Part shown: positions 34,378-43,639 of the stretch, in pieces | Layout: the number at the start of each line of letters is the position of its first letter | Position numbering within the stretch: the first letter of the stretch is position 1 | Source of the DNA: Vibrio comitans | GTDB taxonomy: Bacteria; Pseudomonadota; Gammaproteobacteria; Enterobacterales; Vibrionaceae | Assembly: GCA_024346835.1 (NCBI GenBank) | Contig: AP024867.1 | Location: forward strand, 1,116,001-1,180,000 | Reading direction: 5' to 3' | Length of the DNA: 64,000 bases | The notes under the pieces: generated by a model | Told to the model about the DNA's origin: nothing | The model's input: the letters and a program-made list of their open reading frames with translations, nothing else | The model's database searches: none | Position numbers and translations under genes: made by a program

Positions 34378-34998
34378 CTAATCACTACCTGTACGTGCGG
34401 GTATGTCGACAACATTATTAGGGATGGTGGTATTTTCTTTACTGGTAAGCCATTTTTCTAGGTTGTCCGCTCCACCAATATATTCACTGTTCATCCAGAT
34501 TTGAGGCACAGTCACAGGGGTCTTCTGACCAATATGAGCCTTAACCTCAGGTATCATTCGATAGAGTGCTGCACTGTCTTTTACGACATCGTAGTAGGTA
34601 TAGGGGATCCCAGCTTGATCTAGGGCTTTTTTCGCTTTTACACAGTAGGGGCAGGTCGCTTTACCAAATACAATATTGCCTTGTAAATCGTCACGCTTGG
34701 TCCACTCAGCAATAACCGATTGTACTAAAACGCCTCGGTTTAACGCTTCACCTTGACTGATAACCTTGCCTTCGACGACTAAAATAGGGGCGTGCCATGC
34801 GCCAAGCTTCAATGGTTCCCACCAATGCGAAAGCCAATCCTTGACTTCAAGCTCCACGTCTACACCGGCAAGCTCACTTTCAAAGGTGTCTTTTAAGATG
34901 TCTTTGGTTAATGTGCATTCACCACAAGGGATATTGACTTTAAAGGGTCCCCAACTTCCAGCCCAGCGATATAGAGTGATTTTGATTGGTTTGCTCAT
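34378..34998 (-). CDS. Fused thioredoxin-fold plus glutaredoxin protein
   Basis: A 206-residue protein with two redox-type halves. Residues 1 to about 95 look like a thioredoxin-fold domain with CGEC (VNIPCGECTLTK) and a cis-Pro-like WHAPILVV segment. Residues about 105-190 are a glutaredoxin with active site CPYC (FGKATCPYCVKAKKAL), TVPQIWMN and GGADNLEKWL. ATG 34998 is chosen because AAGGA precedes it; the open frame upstream to 35106 has no start support. It probably reduces disulfides or glutathionylated proteins in the cytosol. Single gene. Confidence 0.82.
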   Translation of the reverse strand: MSKPIKITLYRWAGSWGPFKVNIPCGECTLTKDILKDTFESELAGVDVELEVKDWLSHWWEPLKLGAWHAPILVVEGKVISQGEALNRGVLVQSVIAEWTKRDDLQGNIVFGKATCPYCVKAKKALDQAGIPYTYYDVVKDSAALYRMIPEVKAHIGQKTPVTVPQIWMNSEYIGGADNLEKWLTSKENTTIPNNVVDIPARTGSD

Positions 34999-35096
34999 GA
35001 TGCGTTTCCTTGTGCGATATGCGTCTCTTGTTACAGTAGAACATATTGCAGAGGAAAATCTTTCATAAGAAGAAAAATTTTTAACATAAACAAAAA

Positions 35097-35118
35097 GACC
35101 GAGCATAAAAGCTCGGTC
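35097..35118 (-). terminator. Terminator of the porin gene
   Basis: An 8-bp stem (GACCGAGC / GCTCGGTC) with a 6-base loop is followed on the minus strand by a T-run. Confidence 0.88.
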
Positions 35119-35150
35119 AAAGGACTTATCAGACAGGACTAAATGTCGGA

Positions 35151-36101
35151 TTAGAAATCGTAACGGATACCCGCTTGGATTTGGTCGTCTTGGTTGTCAA
35201 CTTGCTCGAACTTGTAACCTGCGTAAGTGCGTAGGTTGCCGTTGAACTTGTAAACTGCTTCGATTGCGAAGTTATCAACTTCATCTAGACCTGTTACTAG
35301 TTGCTTGGCAGCTGTGTCTACATCGTTGTAGTTGTAAACAGCAACGAACGTCCACTTGTTTAGCTTGTATAGAGCTGAGATTTCAAATGCATTTACATCT
35401 TCGTCTGCTACTGAACCTAGAGCGTAGTAACCACCTAGAGTGAAGTCAGCAATAGAGTACTGAGCTGCAAAGTTGATCTGGTTGTCATCGTCGTCACCGT
35501 TAGTTTGACCAACGTAACCTAGACCTAGGTCAAGACCGAAGTCAAAGCCGTACATTGCCGCAATGCCGTAGCTGTCAGCGTCTTTCGCATCATTTGCAAG
35601 GTAGTTAGCTTGAACGTTGAAGCCACCGAACTCACCAGAGTATAGGAAGTTGTTTGAGCGTTTGTCTTTGTTACCAGCTACGATGTCGGCAGCATCTGCA
35701 CCGAATGTTGCCATTGTATCCGTGATGTCAGTTAGCATTACCTGAGCAGAGTCTTGTTTACCGTAAGAGAACTCGCCAAAGTTAGTGCCAAGACCCGCAA
35801 ATGCGTAACGGTTAGTGATTGAAGCATCAGTATCGAATTCTGCTTCGTACTTACCAAAGCCGTATAGAGCTTCAGAGATTTGAGATTTACCAACGATGTT
35901 CAGACGAGCACGAGATTTGTCAGCAAAAGTACTGTCTGCATCTGTTTTTTCGTTGTTGTCAGAGATATTGAAACGAGCTTCTGCACGACCGCCAATCTTC
36001 AGCTCTGAAGTGTCATCTTTGTAAACTGTTGCTGCTGCCGCAGAACCAGAAGCCATTACAGCTAGAATCGCAGTAGTTAGTGCTGCCTTTTTCATCTTCA
36101 A
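35151..36101 (-). CDS. Vibrio-type outer-membrane porin (OmpU/OmpT family)
   Basis: A 316-residue general porin. Signal peptide ends GSAAA; the mature chain begins ATVYKDDTSELKIGGRAEA. Alternating strands follow (YGFGKYEAEFDTD, NFGEFSYGKQDS, GGFNVQANYLAND) and the C-terminus is YDF, the terminal-Phe signal for BAM insertion. It should form a trimeric diffusion channel. The family in Vibrio includes OmpU and OmpT; this one cannot be named. The codon bias is strongly that of a highly expressed gene. A long upstream gap contains a CRP-like site nearer to the divergent operon. Confidence 0.9.
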   Translation of the reverse strand: MKMKKAALTTAILAVMASGSAAAATVYKDDTSELKIGGRAEARFNISDNNEKTDADSTFADKSRARLNIVGKSQISEALYGFGKYEAEFDTDASITNRYAFAGLGTNFGEFSYGKQDSAQVMLTDITDTMATFGADAADIVAGNKDKRSNNFLYSGEFGGFNVQANYLANDAKDADSYGIAAMYGFDFGLDLGLGYVGQTNGDDDDNQINFAAQYSIADFTLGGYYALGSVADEDVNAFEISALYKLNKWTFVAVYNYNDVDTAAKQLVTGLDEVDNFAIEAVYKFNGNLRTYAGYKFEQVDNQDDQIQAGIRYDF

Positions 36102-36583
36102 ATTTCCTATTTTGTAAAATATGAGTTCGCACTCTGGAGTATTTACTTGGGCTGTTGCCCGTTTGATTTGCGACTAATTTAGATTCCAAATATGAATGTC
36201 TAATGACTCAAAAATGACGGATAGATTACGAATCTATGGCAGATTTATTAATTGCACATAATTTAACCTGTTGTTTTTACGAGGAAAAACACGAGATCAA
36301 CGCAGAGATATGGGATGGTGTAAAGTTAAGTCTTTGAAAGTAAACAATTAGAGGATTTGAAGCTCATTAATAATCTCAAACTATGGACACTGCTTAAGCG
36401 AAAATCTATTACGGTTTATCTTCGATAGAAAAAGTTGTTGTAGTTCAAATAATTGAGGTGCTTTGTGATCTTGGTCACGATCTGGTTTTTGCCTAATGTA
36501 CACTTCATGAGCGGGGTCAGAGCGTAGTCAACGAAATTGGTATTTACTTTAACCATGAACTTTAGGGAGCTAGGAACAAGGAA
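36102..36583. promoter_or_regulatory. Divergent control region between porin and Lol-like operon
   Basis: This 482-base gap holds the promoters of both directions. The only site I can name is a CRP-like site at 36464-36479. Confidence 0.5.
36464..36479 (+). promoter_or_regulatory. CRP site upstream of the Lol-like operon
   Basis: TGTGATCTTGGTCACG has both halves of the CRP consensus (TGTGA, six bases, TCAC). It is centred about 112 bases before the first gene, near a distance suited to class I activation. Confidence 0.65.
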
Positions 36584-37369
36584 ATGCTTTTTAGGAACTC
36601 TAATTACAGAGAGTTGCTGTGGTCAGTGAGTTTATGGCTGTTACTACTGCTTCCTCTCCATTCTGTAAATGCAACAACACTGTCTGCCTCTGAGGTGGTC
36701 AGATTATCCGATCAGCAAATGCGAGGTGAATCTGGATACAGCGAGATGACCATGACTATCATTCGCCCAACCTGGTCTCGAAGCATGAGCATGAAGTCAT
36801 GGAATAAGGGTTTGGATTTATCCTTGGTACTTGTTACTGCACCAGCGAAAGATAAAGGCAGCGCCTCACTCAAGCGCCACAATGAGATGTGGAACTGGAT
36901 TCCTAGCATTGAGAAAGTCATAAAGATAGCGCCATCAATGCTAGGGCAATCTTGGATGGGGTCTGACTTTACCAATGATGATTTGATCAACCAAAGTTCC
37001 ATTGTGGTGGATTATCAGCATGCGTTTGTGGGCAATGAAGAGGTTGAGGGTAAAGAGTGTTATGTCATTGACGCCATCGCAAAACCAGACGCTCCCGTGG
37101 TGTGGGATAAAGTGCGCCTGTGGATTTCAAAAGATAATCTATTGCAACGCAAGATAGAGTTCTACGATGAATTTGAAGAACTGGTCAACACCATGGAGAC
37201 CTTTAACATCAAATCTATGGGAGGCCGAAATGTCGCCTCAAAAATGCTAATGATGCCAGCGGACAAAGAGGGGCATCAGACTGAAATAGAGATTCATGCC
37301 GCGCAGTTTAACTTTGATATTGATGATGCGTTTTTCTCTCAGAGTCAGATGCGTGCATTGAGAGATTAA
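36584..37369 (+). CDS. LolA-like periplasmic lipid/lipoprotein carrier
   Basis: A 261-residue exported protein; signal peptide ends SVNAT. The mature chain is of the outer-membrane lipoprotein-sorting (LolA-like) family: TLSASEVVRLSDQQM start, a half-barrel of alternating strands (YSEMTMTIIRPTW, DLSLVLVTAPAKDKG, WDKVRLWISKDNLLQRKIEFYDE), and FNFDIDDAFF end. It is not the classical LolA, which is smaller and encoded elsewhere. It heads a five-gene operon with two permeases, an ATPase and a barrel protein, so it probably carries a lipid or lipoprotein from the ABC complex through the periplasm. Confidence 0.8.
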   Translation: MLFRNSNYRELLWSVSLWLLLLLPLHSVNATTLSASEVVRLSDQQMRGESGYSEMTMTIIRPTWSRSMSMKSWNKGLDLSLVLVTAPAKDKGSASLKRHNEMWNWIPSIEKVIKIAPSMLGQSWMGSDFTNDDLINQSSIVVDYQHAFVGNEEVEGKECYVIDAIAKPDAPVVWDKVRLWISKDNLLQRKIEFYDEFEELVNTMETFNIKSMGGRNVASKMLMMPADKEGHQTEIEIHAAQFNFDIDDAFFSQSQMRALRD

Positions 37370-37372
37370 CTG

Positions 37373-38602
37373 ATGTTATTGCGATTGGCATGGCGAAATA
37401 TCTGGCGTCAAAAGCGAAGGACTATCCTAACGGCCTCAGCGATTGCGCTAACGCTATTTTTGTCGCTGATTATGCGAGCCTTTCAAGAGGGACAATATGC
37501 TCACAACATCTTAAACAGCGCCAAGATGGGAACGGGAGTTGTTCAGCTCCAGAACCCTGAATACAAAGAAAACAATAGCATTGATGAACTGTTGCCCGCC
37601 TCGGAGGAGTTTATCTCTGATACGCGTGAAATTGACACGATTGATTATCTATTGCCACGGATAGATAGCTTCATATTGGCAGCGAGTGACCAACGTTCAA
37701 AAGGTGTATTGTTATCAGGAATTTCCCCAAGTTTAGAAGATGATTATTCCAACATTAGTGCGCGAATTACCAAGGGGCAGTATTTGTCGGACGATGCTAC
37801 TGGCGTGGTTGTTGGAGAAGGGGTAGCCCACTACCTTGGACTCACAGTAGGGGATGACATTTTTTTTTATGGACAAGGTTATCGCGGACAAATGGCAGCG
37901 GGTCTATTTGAGATCAAAGGCATTGTCCATTACCCCATCAAGGAGATGAATAATCAGTTGGTATATCTTTCTCTGCATGATGCTCAACAGCTATTTGGGA
38001 CAGGAAATCAGGTAACCTCATGGGTTATCGGGTTCAACAACCTTGCAGAACTTCCTTTTGTTAAACAGCAACTAAATAGTGCCTACGCTGAAGGAGTATC
38101 TATACGAGATTGGCGAGATTTATCCCCGGAACTAGAACAAAGCATTGTCTTAGATAGGGTAGGAGGCCTCATTATGATGTACCTACTTTATATTGTTGTG
38201 GGCTTTGCTCTATTTGCCACCTTACTAATGATGACTTTAGAGCGGCTGCGAGAGTTTTCGGTAATGCTGGCTACTGGAATGTCTCGGGCTCAATTACTAC
38301 GGTTAATCGCCATTGAATCGGGTTTAATTGGCGTGTTGGGTATCGGCGTAGGAGTATTGATGGCATCGCCTCTGCTCTTTTATTTCTACCACCAACCTAT
38401 TCGTTTAGCCGGAGAGATGGCTCAGGCAATGTTGGACATGGGGTATGAACCCGTGATGCCAGTCTCTCTAGATCCAGCTTTGTTTTATGAGCAAATTGTC
38501 ATAGTGGCGGCCATTACTGCAGTGAGTCTTGTGTACCCGATTTGGAGAGTTATGAGGCTTGATGCAGTTTCAGGGCTCAAGGGAGGCTTTCATGCTCGTT
38601 AA
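37373..38602 (+). CDS. FtsX/LolC-type ABC transporter permease 1
   Basis: A 409-residue membrane protein of the MacB/LolCE class: one N-terminal membrane segment (MLLRLAWRNIWRQKRR, then LTASAIALTLFLSL), a large periplasmic domain of about 220 residues, then three membrane segments at the C-terminal end (MMYLLYIVVGFALFATLL and two more). It starts three bases after the LolA-like gene and overlaps the next permease. Type VII ABC permeases of this kind move substrate by mechanotransmission rather than through a pore. Confidence 0.87.
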   Translation: MLLRLAWRNIWRQKRRTILTASAIALTLFLSLIMRAFQEGQYAHNILNSAKMGTGVVQLQNPEYKENNSIDELLPASEEFISDTREIDTIDYLLPRIDSFILAASDQRSKGVLLSGISPSLEDDYSNISARITKGQYLSDDATGVVVGEGVAHYLGLTVGDDIFFYGQGYRGQMAAGLFEIKGIVHYPIKEMNNQLVYLSLHDAQQLFGTGNQVTSWVIGFNNLAELPFVKQQLNSAYAEGVSIRDWRDLSPELEQSIVLDRVGGLIMMYLLYIVVGFALFATLLMMTLERLREFSVMLATGMSRAQLLRLIAIESGLIGVLGIGVGVLMASPLLFYFYHQPIRLAGEMAQAMLDMGYEPVMPVSLDPALFYEQIVIVAAITAVSLVYPIWRVMRLDAVSGLKGGFHAR

Positions 38603-39809
38603 GTTAGCTTGGAGGAATCTCTGGCGAACCCCACTTCGTACTTCGACCATATTATTGGCCATTGTCGTTGGTGTGCTTAGTGTGATCTTAATGATCGGCT
38701 TCATGTCAGGTTTGATGGCTAATATGCTGGTCAATGCGATTCAATGGCAAACCAATGCAATTCAACTTCATCACCGAGATTACTCTCTAGAACCTGATGT
38801 TAATCTCGTCATACCGGATACAGAATCTATACAGGTGCTTATGCAAGGTGAGACTTCAATCACTGGCTACAGCTCACGACATATCGTAACAGGAATGATT
38901 GCATCTGCCAGAGCCAATCGAGGGGTGAAGATATTAGGCGTATCTCCTGAGCAAGAAGCGAAAGTAACACCCATAAAAGGCAAGCTTATCGCAGGGGAGT
39001 GGCTAAGCTCGGATGGGCGCAACCCCATAGTGTTGTCAAATAAGCTTGCGCAGAGATTGAAGTTGAAGCTTGGGTCTAAGGTGGTACTGACATTTAGTGA
39101 TACTCATGGTGAGGTAACTGGCGCTGCGTTTAGAGTTAGAGGTATTTTTATTAGCCCTAGTGCCTCGTTTGATGACAACAGTGTGTTTGTCCAAAAACCG
39201 GATTTGATTGAGCTGACAGGTATTTATGGCAGTCATGAAATAGCGATTGCCATGAATGACTATGAACTAGCCCCTGCGTTGGCAATTAGACTGTCTGAAC
39301 AGCTAGAACCAGAGTTGAGTGTGGAAGATTGGCAGACATTACAGCCGTATCTAAAGACGCTTATATCCAGTATGCAATCCTTTAACTATTTACTTCTGGT
39401 TATCTTTGTAGCGGCAATGGGGTTAGGGATCATTAATATCATGCTGATGTCGGTATTTGAGCGTACACAGGAGTTTGGCGTGTTGATGGCGGTCGGAATG
39501 GCGCCAGACAAAGTAAGAAAGCTGATTGTATTGGAAGCGAGCTTTTTAGGATTAACTGGCGCGTGCGTGGGTGTTGTTTTTGCTTTAGTTGTCATGGCCA
39601 TTTTAGGTGCCACCGGCATTGACCTCAGTATTGCCTCTGAAGGGCTTGCTGAATTTGGTATTGATACTGTTTTCTACCCAGAAGTGACCTCGTCTGAATA
39701 TCTTATGCTGGCACTTTCCGTTGTGTTGGTGAGTGTGCTTTCAGCCTTATATCCAGCCAGACAAATTATCAAACAAAGCACAATCCAAGCAATGAATGAT
39801 AAACATTGA
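38592..39809 (+). CDS. FtsX/LolC-type ABC transporter permease 2
   Basis: A 405-residue paralogue-like partner of the preceding permease, with the same N-terminal pattern (LVKLAWRNLWRTPLR) and the same four-segment layout. ATG 38592 is chosen because AGGGAGG sits before it; the overlap with permease 1 is 11 bases. The two permeases are different enough to form a heterodimer, as LolC and LolE do. Confidence 0.87.
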   Translation: MLVKLAWRNLWRTPLRTSTILLAIVVGVLSVILMIGFMSGLMANMLVNAIQWQTNAIQLHHRDYSLEPDVNLVIPDTESIQVLMQGETSITGYSSRHIVTGMIASARANRGVKILGVSPEQEAKVTPIKGKLIAGEWLSSDGRNPIVLSNKLAQRLKLKLGSKVVLTFSDTHGEVTGAAFRVRGIFISPSASFDDNSVFVQKPDLIELTGIYGSHEIAIAMNDYELAPALAIRLSEQLEPELSVEDWQTLQPYLKTLISSMQSFNYLLLVIFVAAMGLGIINIMLMSVFERTQEFGVLMAVGMAPDKVRKLIVLEASFLGLTGACVGVVFALVVMAILGATGIDLSIASEGLAEFGIDTVFYPEVTSSEYLMLALSVVLVSVLSALYPARQIIKQSTIQAMNDKH

Positions 39810-39820
39810 GCGAGCAAATC

Positions 39821-40540
39821 ATGACTATCAAAGTGAGTAAGCTGACTAAGACCTACAATCTGAACACAGATTTTCCTGTGGATGCACTCAAGCAGGTAGA
39901 TTTATCCATAGAGCAAGGAGAGTTTGTCGCAGTGATGGGGCCTTCAGGATCAGGTAAGACAACATTGCTTAACATGCTTGGTGGGTTAGATACGCCAACG
40001 CAAGGAGAGGTGACAATAGATGATCTCGTGATCAGTGGTTTGAATGAAAAAGAGAAGATTAAGTTTCGCCGTGACCAAGTGGGATTCATTTTTCAGGATT
40101 ACAGTTTATTACCTGTGCTTACTGCTTTAGAGAACGTCGAGTTCATTATGCAATTGCAAGGCGTAACAGAGAAAGAGAGCCGAGCACGCGCCAGCAAACT
40201 ACTAGAGCGAGTCGGTTTGGGTGATCACTTACATAAAAGACCCTCGCAGTTATCTGGTGGACAACAGCAGAGAGTCGCTGTGGCGAGGGCATTGGCACCT
40301 AACCCTAAATTTGTAATGGCAGATGAGCCCACAGCCAACCTCGATGCGAAAAGCACTTCCGACCTACTTGATATCATGCAGCAATTAAATGAGTCAGAGG
40401 GCACTACGTTTATCTTCTCAACTCACGACCCAAGGGTTATCTCGCGTGCTGCCAGGGTGATAGTCATTGACGATGGCGCAGTGTCTGAAGACAGACTAAA
40501 CCCCGAATATAGGCCACATTTGAGCCCAGTGGCAGGATGA
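39821..40540 (+). CDS. LolD-like ABC transporter ATPase
   Basis: A 239-residue ATPase of the LolD/MacB class. Walker A GPSGSGKTT, Q-loop VGFIFQDYSLLP, signature LSGGQQQRVAVARAL, Walker B FVMADEPTANLD and switch FSTHDPRV are all intact. ATG 39821 is taken as start; a TTG at 39806 overlapping the previous stop is an alternative. It should power the two upstream permeases. The next gene begins within its last four bases. Confidence 0.9.
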   Translation: MTIKVSKLTKTYNLNTDFPVDALKQVDLSIEQGEFVAVMGPSGSGKTTLLNMLGGLDTPTQGEVTIDDLVISGLNEKEKIKFRRDQVGFIFQDYSLLPVLTALENVEFIMQLQGVTEKESRARASKLLERVGLGDHLHKRPSQLSGGQQQRVAVARALAPNPKFVMADEPTANLDAKSTSDLLDIMQQLNESEGTTFIFSTHDPRVISRAARVIVIDDGAVSEDRLNPEYRPHLSPVAG

Positions 40541-41730
40541 GCGAAGCCATGCGTGCTTTCATATCCTCTTTAGCTTTGGTACCACTGGTTTTGCAGGCGC
40601 AGATTCCGGGGCTAGAGCCTGAAAAACAGTGGGAGTTATCCGGTTATATCAACTATATGCTGACGGGTACCCTTGTGGATGATGGGGAGGACTTCTTTGA
40701 TAACCAAGTACATAATCGACTCGATTTTGAATATCGTTTTAACAGCAACTTGCGCTTCAATACTGGTGTTCGAAATCGCTTGTTCTGGGGAGACTCAGCA
40801 AAGAATGAATTATATAGAGAAGTGATTGGGGTCGACCCAGGGTATCTCGACCTCACCTTTAATTGGGGGGAGGGTAGCGACTTTTTTGCCAACACTCAAT
40901 TTGACCGACTCTATTTGGATTGGCATGGCGAACATTATCAAGCACGAGCGGGGCGATTTCGCATTAATTGGGGGATGAACACGATTTGGAATCCCAACGA
41001 TATCTTTAATTCATACTCTATATACGATGTGGATTACCCAGAACGACCGGGTACAGATGCCCTCTATCTAACAAGAAAGCTAGGTTATGCCAGTGAGTTA
41101 AACCTTGCATTTAGCCCTTCACAAGACAGCGAGTTAAACAGTTATTCTGCACGCTATTTGTTTAATGTGGCGAACTGGGATGCCCAATTCATTATCGGGA
41201 AATCTAACCTTGACTTTGTGATAGGCGGAGGACTGGCGACTGACCTTGCTGGTGCTTCGTTAAAGGTAGAAAGTACTTTGTTTAGCCCGACTAAGGATGA
41301 CTGGCAAACCGCGGAGGGCAATGTTCAGGAGTTAAACACATCTGTGGTTTCTAGTTTTGAGCTTGGATATAGCTTTTCTGGAACAAGAAACTGGATGAGC
41401 ACAGTAGCGCTGCTACATATCACTGAGCCTCAAGAAGTGCAAAACGCTATCGCTTATCTTAATCTGCCGTTAACCGCACGAACGTTGAGCTTTACCGAGT
41501 TTACCGCTTATGCAGACCTAGGGTTTGATATTACGCCTTTGAATCGTATCGTGTTCTCGGGTTCTTACTACAATGATGACTCTTTTTATCTTGGCGTCTC
41601 TAGCACTTATTCGCTGTCAAATGATTGGCAGTTAGTCATGTTAGCGCAACGTTTTGACGGTGCCAGTGATAGCTTATTTGGCCAAACGCCGAATACCCTG
41701 ATCTTTGTTAATCTAGGGTGGAACTTTTAA
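40537..41730 (+). CDS. Outer-membrane beta-barrel protein of the Lol-like operon
   Basis: A 397-residue protein with a short signal peptide (ending near VLQAQ) and a chain of alternating amphipathic strands (RFNSNLRFNTGVRNRLFW, ARYLFNVANWDAQFII, NRIVFSGSYYNDDSFYLGV), ending in FVNLGWNF with a terminal Phe, the mark of BAM-inserted barrels. The WGMNTIWNPNDIF segment is notable. No family is certain. It overlaps the ATPase stop by four bases, so it belongs to the same unit and may form the outer-membrane end or acceptor of the pathway. Confidence 0.75.
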   Translation: MSEAMRAFISSLALVPLVLQAQIPGLEPEKQWELSGYINYMLTGTLVDDGEDFFDNQVHNRLDFEYRFNSNLRFNTGVRNRLFWGDSAKNELYREVIGVDPGYLDLTFNWGEGSDFFANTQFDRLYLDWHGEHYQARAGRFRINWGMNTIWNPNDIFNSYSIYDVDYPERPGTDALYLTRKLGYASELNLAFSPSQDSELNSYSARYLFNVANWDAQFIIGKSNLDFVIGGGLATDLAGASLKVESTLFSPTKDDWQTAEGNVQELNTSVVSSFELGYSFSGTRNWMSTVALLHITEPQEVQNAIAYLNLPLTARTLSFTEFTAYADLGFDITPLNRIVFSGSYYNDDSFYLGVSSTYSLSNDWQLVMLAQRFDGASDSLFGQTPNTLIFVNLGWNF

Positions 41731-41810
41731 CTTGCAATTAGTGTGTCTACCCTTTAGGGTCGTCACCCTTGAAATAGCGCTACTTACCTAATCCATATAA
41801 GGAATCTCCT

Positions 41811-43190
41811 TTGAGCGACAATAAATTTTCTAAGTTACCTTTATCTAAGTCTTTACTCGATAATTTGGCGTCGATGGAGTATTCCGAGATGACTCCGATA
41901 CAGGCACAAAGCTTGCCGTTGATGCTAGATGGCAAAGATGTCATTGGCCAGGGTAAAACTGGATCAGGTAAAACAGCGGCATTTGGTCTAAGTCTTTTGA
42001 CCAATCTTAATGTGAAGCGATTTCGCGTGCAGTCACTGGTATTGTGCCCAACTCGTGAGTTGGCTGACCAAGTGGCAAAAGAGATCCGCAAGCTGGCTCG
42101 TACCATCCACAATATCAAAGTGCTTACTTTATGTGGCGGCATGCCTATGGGGCCTCAAATTGGTTCTTTGGAGCACGGAGCCCACATTTTAGTAGGTACA
42201 CCTGGTCGTATTCTTGATCACTTGGAAAGAGGTCGTATTAATCTTGCTGAGTTGAATACTTTGGTATTGGATGAAGCGGACAGAATGCTAGACATGGGCT
42301 TTCAAGATGCATTAGATGCGATTGTTGCTGAAGCGCCGACACAACGCCAAACCTTGCTATTTAGTGCCACGTTCCCTGAAAAAATTCAGCAGGTTGCGGC
42401 TCGCATTATGAAGCAGCCACAATTGGTCAAGGTTGAGTCGACCCATGAACAAAGTACGATTTCTCAACACTTCTACAAAGTAGACAGTAATGAGCAGCGT
42501 ATGCAGGCACTAGAAACATTGTTGCTGACACATCAGCCAGAATCGGCAGTGATCTTCTGTAATACCAAGCGAGAAGTTCAAGAAGTCGCGGATGATCTTC
42601 ACTATAAGGGCTTTAGTGTTATTGACCTTCACGGTGATCTTGAGCAACGTGAGCGTAATCAAACACTAGTGCAGTTCTCTAATAAGAGTATCTCGATCTT
42701 GGTTGCTACTGATGTAGCAGCACGTGGTCTAGATGTTGAAAACCTAGATGCCGTGATTAACTACGAGTTGTCTCGTGATCCAGAAGTACATGTTCACCGC
42801 ATTGGCCGTACTGGCCGAGCTGGCAGCAAGGGTGTTGCATGTAGCTTGTACAATGACAAAGAACATCATCGCGTTGCGATGATTGATGAGTACATGGACA
42901 TCGCAATAGAACCAGAAACACTGCCTCAGACTTCTAACAACAAACCACTTCAGCCATCAATGGTGACCATCGAGATTTCAGGTGGTAAAAAGCAGAAGGT
43001 AAGGGCAGGGGACATTCTTGGTGCCTTGACCGGACAAAACGGTATTGATGGTAAAAAAGTAGGTAAGATCAACCTATTTGACATGCGAGCTTATGTTGCG
43101 GTTGATAAATCAGTGGCTAAGGTCGCTCATAAGAAGCTAGAGAATGGTAAAATGAAAGGTCGTAAATTTAGAGCTCGAATCCTTTCTTAA
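41811..43190 (+). CDS. dbpA: DEAD-box RNA helicase DbpA
   Basis: A 459-residue helicase with motif I GQGKTGSGKT, PTRELADQVA, TPGR, DEAD (in VLDEADRMLDMGF), SAT and HRIGRTGRAG. The C-terminal domain of about 75 residues (VTIEISGGKKQKVRAGDILGALTG, then KVGKINLFDMRAYVAV) is the RNA-binding module of DbpA that recognises 23S rRNA hairpin 92, so it acts in 50S ribosome assembly. Translation starts at TTG with AAGGA 10 bases upstream. It is the second DEAD-box gene in the window. Monocistronic. Confidence 0.92.
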   Translation: MSDNKFSKLPLSKSLLDNLASMEYSEMTPIQAQSLPLMLDGKDVIGQGKTGSGKTAAFGLSLLTNLNVKRFRVQSLVLCPTRELADQVAKEIRKLARTIHNIKVLTLCGGMPMGPQIGSLEHGAHILVGTPGRILDHLERGRINLAELNTLVLDEADRMLDMGFQDALDAIVAEAPTQRQTLLFSATFPEKIQQVAARIMKQPQLVKVESTHEQSTISQHFYKVDSNEQRMQALETLLLTHQPESAVIFCNTKREVQEVADDLHYKGFSVIDLHGDLEQRERNQTLVQFSNKSISILVATDVAARGLDVENLDAVINYELSRDPEVHVHRIGRTGRAGSKGVACSLYNDKEHHRVAMIDEYMDIAIEPETLPQTSNNKPLQPSMVTIEISGGKKQKVRAGDILGALTGQNGIDGKKVGKINLFDMRAYVAVDKSVAKVAHKKLENGKMKGRKFRARILS

Positions 43191-43202
43191 TCATATTGTT
43201 AC

Positions 43203-43268
43203 CCCCTATTGGTTTGTGAAGAGCCAATAGGGGCACTTCCTTTCCAAGAAAAGCAACCCGTTGCTTTT
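43203..43268 (+). terminator. Tandem hairpins after dbpA
   Basis: A perfect 10-bp stem (CCCCTATTGG / CCAATAGGGG, 43203-43233) has no T-run. A second inverted repeat at 43249-43268 (AAAAGCAAC / GTTGCTTTT) follows and ends in T residues. Together they probably end the dbpA transcript. Confidence 0.65.
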
Positions 43269-43639
43269 AGAACTCACCAAACTCCCTCTTATTCCTCAGG
43301 TTTAACAGATTACGAATAATGCTATCAAAACCCTTTAAACCTATATGCGTACCAAGTACTTACAATGGAATTGGAACTGTTTGGACTACATAAAGGCACC
43401 TCGGCGATGCATAAGCAATTCAATGAATGTTTCTGTACATAAATCCGACATTGTTAATAGATGCATACTATTGTCTAAATTTTTACCGAATATTGTACTA
43501 AAAGTGCTAATGGTATGATTTTATTAATATATTATTACCTTTTTTTATAGGGTTAAGCGTTCTGTAAACTGTTTTTTAATAAAAATTTAAGATAGATTCC
43601 GTATCGTTATATTCATGGAATCTATTAAAGGCTATATCA
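43269..43639. other. Gap before the zinc-ribbon gene
   Basis: About 370 very AT-rich bases with no gene, RNA or repeat that I can support. Confidence 0.45.

Noticed and set aside
34999..35106. N-terminal extension of the glutaredoxin-fusion frame.
   Set aside because: ATG 34998 has an AAGGA ribosome site at good spacing; the extension has none.
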